From assembly GCA_030761205.1 (NCBI GenBank), contig JAULJL010000003.1, positions 34,196,301 to 34,260,300 on the forward strand: a DNA stretch of 64,000 nt, written 5' to 3'. Shown in pieces: positions 1 to 12,455 of this stretch; position 1 is the first letter of the stretch, and every line of letters starts with the position of its first letter. Below the pieces are notes generated by a model that saw nothing but the letters and a program-made list of their open reading frames with translations, was not told where the DNA came from and made no database searches. The translations under genes and the position numbers were made by a program. The stretch is from Fremontodendron californicum (lineage: Eukaryota > Streptophyta > Magnoliopsida > Malvales > Malvaceae).

Positions 1-1127
1 CGTGTCCGACGCCCCGAGTCCGAGTAACATAGTGTAAAACCTTCTATCAACTTGTAACAACTAAAACAGTAATGAAATGTATCATCATTTGGTAGTATAA
101 TTTGGTAAGGTGATGTTTACAATCAAGATGTCAACAAAACCTTAATTTTATGGTCATTATTTGATGTTGGACCAATTAGGACCTTACCAAGGTTAGAATA
201 TTTTATTAGTTAAATATATATTTCTTTAATTCTGTCTCGAGGAAAAAAAAATATCACTTGATTAGTAGAAAATTTTATCATGTATGAGTCTTTGAAGTTT
301 TAAGGTTAACTTGGGTCTCTTATTAGTGTTTTTACGCGTTTATTTATAGATTATGAGTTGTTTAAAATCCTTAGCTTAATAACCTTAATTTAAGTCTCCT
401 ATTTTAATATTTTCGATCCTAAACCCTGTCAAACTATGATTACTAGAGCTCTATTTCTTAGCACTAAAATTGTTTCAATTAATGAAGACAACTTTTAAGA
501 GATTTTTCAGCAATCATGCTTTCTTTAGGATTCTGTTATGCCCTAACCACCAGTTAGTTATTACTCCTACATGTTCGTTCCTATTTTTTCCTTTTATAAA
601 AAAATTTACTGTCCATGCATTTTTTTCTATAACTCTAGATCTTAACCTCCAAAACCTTGAAATATCTATCCTACATAAGTCGTTGATTTATAGTTCATGA
701 CTTCATGTAAGGGAACCCTTTCTAGCTGTCCTACATCATAAAATCACCAGAAGAAGTGTATAATGCACTTTTAGGATCTTTGAATAAGAGTATATCTATT
801 TTAACCCAAACCTGAAAATACCATAAATTACTATTTTATTTTCAATAACAACAATTAGTGAACATCAGAGACAGTAAATATTGAAGAGATAGGATTTTCT
901 TGGAGAATTTTGAAAGATTATGTGCACAAGAGAGTGAAAACACCGAGGACATGAAGCATAAATTAATCATCAACGCATGAATTAACCAACTTTGCCTTTA
1001 CAAGTGCAAGAACAAATTCCATCAAACTAAAATAAAATAAAAAGGCTCTTCTAGCGTTATAATTGAAAACAAAAAATGAGAGTTACTGGTCTCAGCAAAC
1101 GGAATAAATTAAAAAGATTGAGATTAC
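1..1127. other. Left edge, probable terminal intron of the dihydropyrimidinase gene
   Basis: AT-rich DNA with no exon that I can recognise. The preceding dihydropyrimidinase exon ends at 1128 with a good donor (AAG|GTAAT on the minus strand), and the family's conserved C-terminal block of about 60 residues is not found here on either strand, so the last exon or exons probably lie left of the window. Short open frames are present but resemble no family. Confidence 0.6.
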
Positions 1128-4100
1128 CTTTCCTTTCCTACCATCATAGACATTTGTATCAGTTCTAGAGTGGTGGGAGCTCGCACTTATTTCAAAGCTA
1201 GAGTTAGGATTAAATATAATGATATCTGCATCAGATCCAGCAAGAATTGCTCCTTTTCTTGGATAGATATTGAAGATCCTGGCACTGGAAAACCTCGGAT
1301 ATTAAAATTGGATTCATATGCTCTTATGCAGGCAGCTAAAATTACAGACTATGTTATCGAAAACAGAATCAACCCATGTCCTTTATAATGCCGTGAATTT
1401 GAAAACAAACAGACAAAGAGGTTATTATAAAAAAAAAATGTTCCTACGAAATCATACCATTCAGTGCTTGTAATCCGGACATAATCAGTAACAGAAATTT
1501 GGCCAGAATCCTGGAAAATATAGTTATATTTGAGAAAAAAAAAATCATTTATAGAATTTGATTCTAGATCAGTTGTTTAATTTAAAGAATTGAGGTAAAA
1601 GTGTACTAAAGCTTACCACCATTGTATCCCAAACCAGGTGCATCCTCTCCTCGATCCCTGATTTCCAAAGGTACCACATCGTGAGATGGCTTTTAGCATC
1701 AATGTAAGAACATAAATTCAGATATGCCAGGGACATTTATATTACCATTGACACCATTGGGAATTTTCCGGAAATCATCAATGCCGAAAGCTTTTTGTGT
1801 AGAATTAAAGACACAATGATCAGTTCCTACAAGCTGCAATTAGTGAAAAACACCTTCATAAAATCCCTTCAACCTTTGTTAATAGCAGTTCTTATGTGTC
1901 TTTAAGTATGAAAATGTAATTTAAATGTGCATCTTGCAAAGCTTACAGTTGCCCAATAAATTCAACAGTGACATTTGAGGGAAGAATTATCACAAATCAA
2001 GTCGCGAAAAAGCTCATACAGCAGGCTGTGCAAACCTTTTGATTTTATGGTCAAAGAACCTAGAATCCAGAATATGGCCTCTAGTGTCCCTAAAGTCTGG
2101 TGGTTATGTTTTAACACATGAATCAGTAATGACAGATAAACCTGCAAAACTCCAACTGAAAGGGCAGCTTGTAGAGCCTTGTCATGTCCTGATTCCCTTA
2201 TAGGAGGACTCATGAGATACCTGAAATGTGAGAACATAACACCTCAAAATCCTTGTATAATTTATTGAATGTGATTGAAGAGAAAACGATGAGGAAAGGT
2301 TCTTGCTTTGCTGCAGTATTGAAGTCAGGATCCCAAAGCCCAGAATCATCGAGGACCAATCCAGAAACCACAGGCTCTCCAATAACCTTCTGCCCTGTAA
2401 CAGGAAAAAAGCTATTAACCATTCCAGTCCAGAAATCTACCTCCCCAAAAAGGTCATTACCCAGTTATGGCCCCGGCAAAATCTGTTCCTGAAGGGGTGA
2501 ACTGAATGGTACCGTTTACTTTCCAAAAAAAGTGGCCTCTCTCAAAACTTGAAACAAAAAAATCCCTGAGAAAAATTATCTATTTATAAATTTTTACAGC
2601 AAGTAGAGTGACTTTATAACTCTAAGAAATTTTAATCAGAACATAAAAACATAATACATTTTAACTCTCATCTAGATAATATTATTCAGACAAATATGAA
2701 TAGCAACACAAAGTTGCTCCAAACATCCTAGGTGAAAAAACTAGTGTTCAAGTAACAATGGCCATTGGCCAGTTTATTAACTACAACGTTTGCAAGAATT
2801 ATGAAATTTATAATATATATATATAAGCACAGATGTGGAGATCTTTTGAACCGACAAAAATTGTCATAGTTGTTCACTATATTTTTAAATTGCCATTATA
2901 AATATTTTTTATTATTAATAAGATTTATCCAACTTATAAGAATTTTAATTTCATTAAAAGAGTTTCGTTAAATAGATTTATTTGATAATAAATAAAAAAG
3001 AATTAAAGTTTCCATTGAATTGCTTTAAATTTCAAAGTTCTAATTTTTCATTAATCCTAAAAAGTAAATGAATTTATTTGATAAATAAAAAAAGTTAAAG
3101 TTTACATTGAATTTCTTTATCTTCATAATTTTAAATTTACATTAAAATTATTGTTGGAAATCAGGGATTTGACTGACTGAAATCCCAAGATTATAGTAAT
3201 TAGCTGTAAATTAGTAGAGCATAATTTTAGGGTGTAAATAGAGCTGTAAATTAGGGATTTAAATTCCTATCTTTTAGGGATTGAATTCCTATCTTTTAGG
3301 GATTTAGTAAACCCTTCCTTCATGTATAAATACCCTGTAACAGACTAGTTCAGATCAGAATACAATCAAACCTTTCTTCATGGTATCAGAGCTATAGGCT
3401 CATTTTTTTTCTGGGATTTGAAATCTGTCCAAGAACAGAATTTCTTCTAAAATTTTTTTTTTCCAGCCTTCATAGCTGAATTTCTGGTCACTGATCAGCA
3501 GCCTTCATTGCTGATTTTTCTTTCAAAAACAATCTCTTTACAAAATGTCTTCCATGACCGATAATGCTTCTACCGCCCAATCCAAAGAGGTGGCACTAAG
3601 TCAAACAACAGGTGAACTACAGAGTATTCAATCAGCCTACAGATTGAATGGCAAAAACTATATGAAGTGGTCTCAAATGGTTCGGACCTTTCTAAAAGGG
3701 AAGGGAAAACTGAGTCATCTCCTTGGAACTGGACCCAAGAAGGGAGATCCCGAATTTGATGCTTGGGATGAAGAGGACTCCATGGTAATGTCTTGGCTAT
3801 GGAATTCCATGCTGCCAGAAGTCAGTGATACGTTCATGTTTCTGCCAACATCTAAAGAAATATGAGACGCAGCAGAACAGACTTATTCTAAAGTTAGAGA
3901 TGCTACTCGAATCTTTGAGATCAAAACTAAAATATCTGCCACTAAACAAGGAGGTTGCTCAGTCACGGAGTATGCCAACTAGTTGAAGAATCTATGGCAA
4001 GAGATGGATCATTCCCTGTGTATTGAGATGAAGTGCAGTGATGATGCAGCTGTGTTAAAGAACTTTATTGAAAAGGATCGAATTTATGACTTTCTTGCTG

Positions 4101-7100
4101 GTTTAAATGTTGAATTTGATCAAGTGAGAGTCCAGATATTGGGAAAAAAAGATTTACCCTCGCTGAATGAGACCATCTCTATTATCAATGCTGAAGAAAG
4201 TCGAAGGGGAGTTATGCTTTACTCACCATCGGTTGAAGGATCTGCAATGATATCTGAAAAAAAAAAACAATGGTGACAGACCAAAGTTTAATGCTGGAAA
4301 AGATTCAGAAGTTGCGAGAATGGAGTCTCAGCCCTCAAACAAGGATAACCTCTGGTGTACCCACTGCAAAAAGCCCCGTCATACTAAGGAGCACTGTTGG
4401 AAGCTTCATGGCAAGCCACAAAGTTCTCAGTGGAATAGAGGACCTAAAAGTGGAACACAAAGAAGCCGGGTGCATATGACTCAATCCAAAGAAGACGGAT
4501 CAAATGAGTTCAATGGTGGAGAACAGAATGAATTCAACAAATGAGACATTGAACGGCTGAGATCACTTCTTGATTCATTAGAAAAGTCTACAGGTACCTG
4601 TTCCTTGGCAAATTCTGGTAAGCTTCATTCCTTATATGCTTTAAGTGCCTCCAATTCTGAATTTTCAAACTCTTGGGTTATTGACTCTGGGGCAACCGAT
4701 CATATGACTCATTCTTCACACAAATTTCTCACATATCGTCCGTGTCCAAGCAACAGAAAAATAGTCATTGTTGATGGATCCTTGGCCACTGTTGCAGGCC
4801 AAGGAGACATTGTTCTAAGCCCATCCATTATTCTTAAAAATGTGTTACATGTACCCAAGTTATCTACAAACCTTGTGTCTGCTTACCAACTTACAAAAGA
4901 TCTAAACTGCAATATGATCTTTTCTCATATTTCTTGTGTATTTCAGGACCAAGTTACGAGGAGGACGATTGGACATGCTAAGGTGAGACATGGCCTTTAT
5001 TATCTTGAGTTACCTAGTGAACAAGTGAACAGTGGAAACAAATCACCTATCTCGTTTCTATCCAATAACTCACATTGCAATAAAGACCAAATTTGGCTTC
5101 ACCATTTTAGACTTGGGCATCCTTCCTTTAGTGTTCTTAGTGTCATGTTTCCATCTTTGTTTAAGAATGTTAGTTTAAATGAGTTTCACTGTGAGGTTTG
5201 TGAATTTGCTAAACACCGACGTGTGTCCTTTCCTTTAAGTAATAAAAGAACTACTGTTCCTTTTTCTTTGATTCACAGTGATATTTGGGGTCCATCTCGA
5301 GTTCCCAACATTTCGGGGGCTCGTTGGTTTGTCTCATTCATAGATGACTGTACTCGAGTTTCATGGATTTATTTGTTAAAACAAAAATCTGATGTGAGCA
5401 ACATTTTTCCTATTTTTCATACAATGGTCAGAACTCAATTCAATGTTAGAATTAAGAAGTTGAGGACTGATAATGCTAGGGACTACTTTAATCAAACTTT
5501 GTCTCCATACTTTCAAAATGAGGGAATTATTCATGAATCCTCTTGTGTTGACACACCCCAACAAAATGGAGTTGCCGAAAGGAAAAATAGTCATTTGTTA
5601 GCCTCTGTTCGTGCTCTTTTGTTTCAACAAAATGTTCCAAAAACTTTTTGGGGGGAAGCAGTCCTTACTGCAGCTCATTTAATAAATCGTATCCCGTCTC
5701 GAGTTCTTGATTTTAAAAGTCCAATGGAGGTGTTTTCTAAGTATTTTTCAGATTTCAATATGTCTATGAAGTTAGTCCCTAGAGTTTTTGGATGTGTCTC
5801 ATTTGTTCATGTTCACTCTAATAGTCGAAGCAAGTTAGATCCTAGAGCAGTCAAGTGTGTATTCATAGGATATTCACCTACTCAAAAAGGGTACAAGTGC
5901 TACAATCCTATTACTCGTAAAACCTATGTCTCTGCTGATGTTACTTTTGCAGAACACGAAAGCTATTTTTCTAGCCCTTATCCTCAGGGGGAGGCATCAT
6001 CTATGGAGGATAAGGATTTGTTCTTGAGAGAACCATCAATGGTGGTTAAAATATCTCCTGTACAAACAGAACCCACTTCTGAAAGAGAACTTACCTCTGA
6101 ACCTTGTGAACTCATAAATCCTACTCTCACAAAACCACTACAGGTCTACTCAAGAAGGATAAAGCCCGTGATCAATCCTGTGCAAGTTCAAGAAACCAAA
6201 TCGTCACTTGAGACTGAGGTAAGTCCTTCTACTGAGATATCACCTACTGTTCTTGATTTAGATTTGCCCATAGCCACAAGAAAAGGTGTTAGAAAATGCA
6301 CACAACATCCTTTATCCCATTTTGTGTCATTTGAAAAATTATCAACCCCACACAAAAACTTTCTTACCCATCTAAACACTGTAGACATCCCACAGACCTT
6401 ATCGCAGGCACTTGGCAAAGAGGAATGGAAGCATGCAATGAGAGTAGAAATGGAGGCCTTGGAGAAAAATAAAACATGGGAACTAACAGAATTACCAACT
6501 GGAAAGAGACCAGTAGGATGCAAATGGGTCTTCACAGTGAAGTATAAGTCGGATGGATCCATTGAGAGGTATAAAGCAAGACTAGTAGCCAAGGGATATA
6601 CACAGACCTATGGGGTGGATTATCAAGAGACATTTGCACCAGTGGCGAAGATGAACACAGTAAGGGTATTGTTATCCCTAGCAGCAAATTATGATTGGCC
6701 TTTACAACAGTTCGATGTGAAGAACGCCTTTTTACATGGTGATCTTGAGGAGGAAATTTATATGGAAGTACCACCTGGTTTTGGCATAAATCTGGATAAA
6801 AACAAAGTGTGCAAACTGAAAAAAGCATTGTATGGGCTCAAACAATCTCCCCGGGCATGGTTTGGAAGATTTACCAAAGCAATGGTGAATATGAAGTATA
6901 AACAGAGTCAGGGTGATCATACATTGTTTATCAAGCATTCGGCTTCAGGGGGAGTCACGGCATTGATAGTTTATGTGGATGATATAATTGTAACTGGGAA
7001 TGATCCAGATGAAAATGAGGCTCTTCGAAAGTATTTAGCAAAAGAGTTCGAAATAAAGGACCTTGGAAAATTGAAGTACTTCTTAGGAATAGAGGTAGCT

Positions 7101-10100
7101 CGGTCCAAGGAAGGAATCTTTGTTTCACAGCAAAAATATGTTCTTGATCTGTTAAAAGAAACAGGTAAGCTTGGTTGCAAACCATCAGATACGCCTATTG
7201 AGCCAAATCATAAATTAGGAGAATCTGTGGAAGGAGAACCAGCTGACAAAGGCATGTACCAAAGACTTGTGGGGAAGCTAATCTATCTATCACACACACG
7301 ACCTGACATTGCATATGCAGTGAGTGTTGTGAGTCAGTTCATGCAAAATCCTAAGGGTGTCCATCTCGCTGCAGTATACCGGATCTTACAATATTTGAAA
7401 GGCAATCCAGGAAAAGGGGTTCTCTTTAGAAAAAGCACAAGAATGGAACTAGAAGCATACACAGATGCTGATTATGCTGGCTGTGTTACTGACAGAAGAT
7501 CAACATCTGGGTATTGTACTTTCATTGGCGAAAATTTGGTAACCTGGAGGAGTAAGAAACAACCAGTTGTAGCAAGATCTAGTGCTGAGGCAGAATTTCG
7601 ATCAATGGCACAAGGTATTTGTGAACTGTTATGGCTCAAAATTATACTAGATGACTTGAAGATTAAATGGGAGACTCCAATGAAGTTGTATTGTGATAAT
7701 AAGTCTGCAATCAACATAGCTCACAATCCAGTTCAGCACGACAGAACTAAACATGTGGAGGTTGACAGACATTTCATTAAGGAGAAACTTGAAAGTGGAT
7801 TGATTTGCACTCCCTATATTTCTACAGAGAACCAGCTAGCAGATGTCTTAACTAAAGGACTGATGAGTTCAACATTTCAGCGGATTGTAGGCAAGCTAGG
7901 GATGGAAAATATCTACTCCCCAGCTTGAGGGGGAGTGTTGGAAATCAGGGATTGACTGGAAATCAGGGATTTGACTGACTGAAATCCCAAGATTATAGTA
8001 ATTAGCTGTAAATTAGTAGAGCATAATTTTAGGGTGTAAATAGAGCTGTAAATTAGGGATTTGAATTCCTATCTTTTAGGGATTGAATTCCTATCTTTTA
8101 GGGATTTAGTAAACCCTTCCTTCATGTATAAATACCCTGTAACAGACTAGTTCAGATCAGAATACAATCAAACCTTTCTTCAATTATAAATAGTAAATTT
8201 TATACTGATTTGATATAATTTGAACATGAAACAAACTCTACATGTTAATACAAATTTCGATTGATATACAATTTGTTTATTTTGTTTATTTGTAAAATAT
8301 ACAACTATATTTTCAAAAACACATAAAACAATGAGCACTAGTAGCAGTGAAACACCTCAACCATTTTGTGTTATGAACCAGTGCACAACCAGCTAATTAA
8401 ATTACAATACCCAGAGAAGCCATAGATTTCCATAAGAACTAAAACATCTATAATGCATCCCTGATTATGGATCCTTCTATGTCCTGCTTTTAGTAACTAG
8501 CATATTCGGTGTTGAAACATAGTCGACACCTATCATATAGAAGTTTATGATCTCCTATGACCACCCTCAAGGATTAAATTTTACTATATTGCCAGAAAAT
8601 AGTTATTGGGCGCCATTATGCATGAAACCCTGTCTTGCTGAATAGCATGTCAATTAAGTTAAAAAAACGATAGCTTTGAACAGAGAATAACTTTTATATT
8701 TGCATAGGGCACTTTTTATGTTTTTTAAACTCTTCCCTGAAGGACGTTTCCAAATTCAGAATACCTTTATTTGAGCATGATAAGGATCTTTACACCAACC
8801 AAGAGTATAGGAAACAGTTCTTTCTGCTTAATTACGGGGATTTTTGGTTAATGAGTGCATAATTTCTATTCTCTACCCTTCTTCTTGTTCTGGTTAAACC
8901 CTAATTCATTTAGTCACACCACCTTAAAAGTATAAGGGGTGACTGACAAGAAGCAGTCACCCAAAAAGTAGCAGCATGCTCCTCAATCATGTGATCACCA
9001 TGTTTGATAAGACCTTGGTGATCCTAGATAACCGGTCACTAAGAGATCATATCACTGTCTAAGGAACGATCCAAATCCCAATATAAAAGGCAATCTAAGA
9101 TTAACAAGCCATGAGATGAAGATTTCGAGACAAGTTTGTCCTTATGTGACTATGTAATACCATACCACACAAGACAATCCAAGCAGTATTGTCAAGGCAC
9201 GCCTACGCCTTGCGCCATAGCGCTAGATAACAAAAGCGCCTCAGATCCTTTCGAGCAAGGCGCATTTGATCAGTCGCACGCCTGGTGTGCCTACACACGC
9301 TTTTTTGTATAACGATAGGTGTAAAAAAAAACCGCCTGATTAGAGTTCTCTTTAATTTCTTTTATTTTAACTTTTTTCATTAGATGTACCTTTACTAGTA
9401 AGAAAGGGGATAGTATCAAACTCTCTACTTCTCAATATTTGATTATTCAACAACAGACATGGGATCGTAAGAAAATCATGCATATAAAAAAATGCATGTT
9501 TTGTAGATAAACTGGACCACTCTTTAGAGTTTATTATTATAATTATATACCTTAAGCTTATTTTATACATATATATACACAGACACACATACAAAAACAC
9601 ACACATGTACATATTGCGTCTTACTTCACTCAGGCAAGCGCTTTTTTCGCGCCTTGCACCTGAGACAATATAAGGGTTCTAGCGCCTAGAGTGCGCCTTG
9701 CGCCCTTAACAACACTGAATCCAAGATCAGCAACAATAACAATCTTGGATCACCATCGTGATTGGATGATTAGAATCATCCTGGAGGTGATACCAAGCAG
9801 TACCATAATGCACGCATGGACTCTGCTATGTAGTTACCAACATGCATCAAAGTTACATAAACAGAAGGAAAAAAAGAAAAAAGAAAACATGGGAGAATCA
9901 TATTACTTTTGACAATTGATCTGTTTTGAACACTTTACACTACGGTTGTGAAAGCATCAAGTTATTTCGGGGCACAAACCTTGCCAAACAAATTGCTCTA
10001 ACATGGATAAGATAGAGAGGCGTATTCACAAAAATGAAAAATAAATTAAGATATTAGAAAACTTAAAACCTGATTTTCGAGCTTTAGCTATTTCTTCCAT

Positions 10101-12398
10101 GGCATCAATGCTCATCACATGGACAACATAGAGAGGCGTATTCACAAACCTTGCCAAACGAATTGCTCGCGCAGTTGCCTCACCTTCTAGCTGCATGGAA
10201 ATTAAACTGGAAGCTTAAGTTATGAGTAGAACATATGCTCAATCATTTACAGAATAAAGCATTATTAAGGAAAAGGACAAAGAACAGAAAGAAACATCTA
10301 TCTGATAAGAGTTTTGCTGATTATAAACAAACAGCTTGATGCAATCTGCTAAAATAATGAACATTGAACCACACTTTATCCTTCCTTAGACATTTAAATT
10401 CCCTTTTTTAAGGGAAAAGGGAGCCGATGCAAATAGTTCTTGCCTCCTACTATCTAGCTTTGATTACCTAATGATATTGTGGGGAAAATATGGCAGTGAT
10501 TATTATGTTTCCCAATTAGAACATGAATAAATAAAAGGATAAAAGGGGGGAAAATCTAATGAATAAGTTTGATTGATCTCTGAAGTGGCATATCATTTGA
10601 ATTTCACCCTTGGATGTCTCTGCTGATCTTTGCTATCAGTGATTAAGGTAGGGAAAAAAAAAAAAAACTTCCCCTACCTGTAATTGGAAATTATATTGAG
10701 ATTCACTGAAACGAGCAATGCAACTGACCCACGAATCACTTATACAATCAGAAACATTGAATGGTCAAAAGAAATTAACCAATCAACGAGATTTAACAAA
10801 CAATCAAAAGTTTCAAAGGGCCACTACTAAGACCAGTAACATAGAATATGAAAACAAGAGCAAGCTCTACCAGCTGAAAATACAAATTAACAAAATTAGA
10901 AAGCACATTTGAAGAATTACCACTGCAGGCCTAGAAAGGGCATGCCCTTCTGGACCAGTAATACCAAGCTCAATCATTCTTTTCTGTCCTTCAAATACAG
11001 CATCTCCATTTTCAGCATGGACCATAGCCAAGGCACCAAGAGACTTACACCTCTCGAGTCCTTGCAGTAGAAGCTCATCATTGATCATAAAATACTCCTT
11101 GTATGCCATGAAAAACTTGAAAGAGTTTATACCTACAAGTTGGAAATTTTGCGCCAAACAGTATTAGATTTCATTGAAGTATCTAATACAAAATTTTGGT
11201 AACAAATACAGATTATTAAGTCTGAAATGTCAAAGAAGCTTGCATAATAGATACTACAACATATCATCTGAAAGATAAAGAAGCTTACCTTTCTCCTTAA
11301 CCATTATTTCCATTTCCCTTGGAACTGATTCATCCCATTTTGTGATTGCCATATGGAAACCGTAATCCATACAAGACTTCTTTGCTTTCTTTTCATATTT
11401 TTCAAAACCTGCTACCAAGCTACCATTAACTGGTATAACAAAGTCAATATGCATTGTTGTTCCACCTGCTAATGCTGCAGCCTGACCACTAAAGAAGTCA
11501 TCAACCGACTCAGTACCCAAAGCCTCCATCGCTAGGTGGAGGATCAATTCCTCCTGTTAACATCACAAGAGCTAGTGAAGTGATGGAACATAATAAGACA
11601 TTTAGCTACTATGGTTTCAGGAAATATGGAGATAACTTGACAATGCACTTGATTAGGTTACAATTAAATGATACAGTGCAATTATGTACATAAGTATGAA
11701 ATTATAAATTCATGTAGATATTATGTTACAAAGAAAGGAATAATAGATAGAAATGAACACTCTAAAAAATATATAACATAAACAATATCATGAGAGGCAA
11801 AATTTCCACATAGTAAGCTGGCTAAGATATATTCCACACCAAAATCAAACGATATAACAAATATGAAAATTGTTAATTTGTACACACCTCATCACATATG
11901 TAGGCCCATATCCTCCATAAGTACAACTCTAAAATTAACAAATCTTGTCATTTATGAAAGCATCCAGGTGCCACATGAAAACTTACTCTATGGATTGATA
12001 GATTCATGTTTTATAGGAATGTAATTTAAAAAATGAAAATTTATAGGAATGTAATTTAAAAAATGAAAAAAGTAGGAAATATGAACATATAGACAGACAA
12101 GAGAAGGAATAGTCTATTCCTTGCATCTAGATTCCAGAAAAATCAATTACCTGTAATAAGATTAACAGCATAAAATGTAAATAAATCAATCAAAAATGAT
12201 TATTCTTTCCAAGTTATCCCCTTAAAGCTTTTAAAAGCACGTCCCTTGTTATTTGCTTCAATTATATTCACAATTAAAATTCCACAAGAATCTATCATTT
12301 ACTCATAGTATAAGGAGACAACCTGGCATGACATATTTTCCCGTAGCATCAAGCAAGGCAACATCATCACCAACCTGCAAAAACAGTTAAGAATAGAT

Positions 12399-12455
<57 letters not shown>

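Larger units (their letters stand above)
3152..8182 (+). mobile_element. Young Ty1/Copia LTR retrotransposon in the PYD2 intron
   Basis: A complete 5,031-bp element: TG...CA LTRs of 229 and 247 bp, 5-bp target duplication ATTAT (3147-3151 and 8183-8187), a primer site directly after the 5' LTR, a gag/pol region and a purine tract before the 3' LTR. Domain order protease, integrase, reverse transcriptase, RNase H is that of Copia. It is antisense to the host gene. The LTRs differ by one substitution plus an 18-bp tandem duplication, so insertion was recent, yet gag carries stops and a frameshift. The short LTR and compact size suggest an Ale/Retrofit-like lineage (tentative). Confidence 0.97.

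Noticed and set aside
3381..3392. tRNA-like TGGTATCAGAGC
   Set aside because: It is the retrotransposon primer site; no tRNA fold or A/B boxes accompany it.
5376..7717. Several 70-134 codon frames antisense to Copia pol
   Set aside because: They lie fully opposite conserved pol domains, resemble no family and follow from the codon bias of pol.
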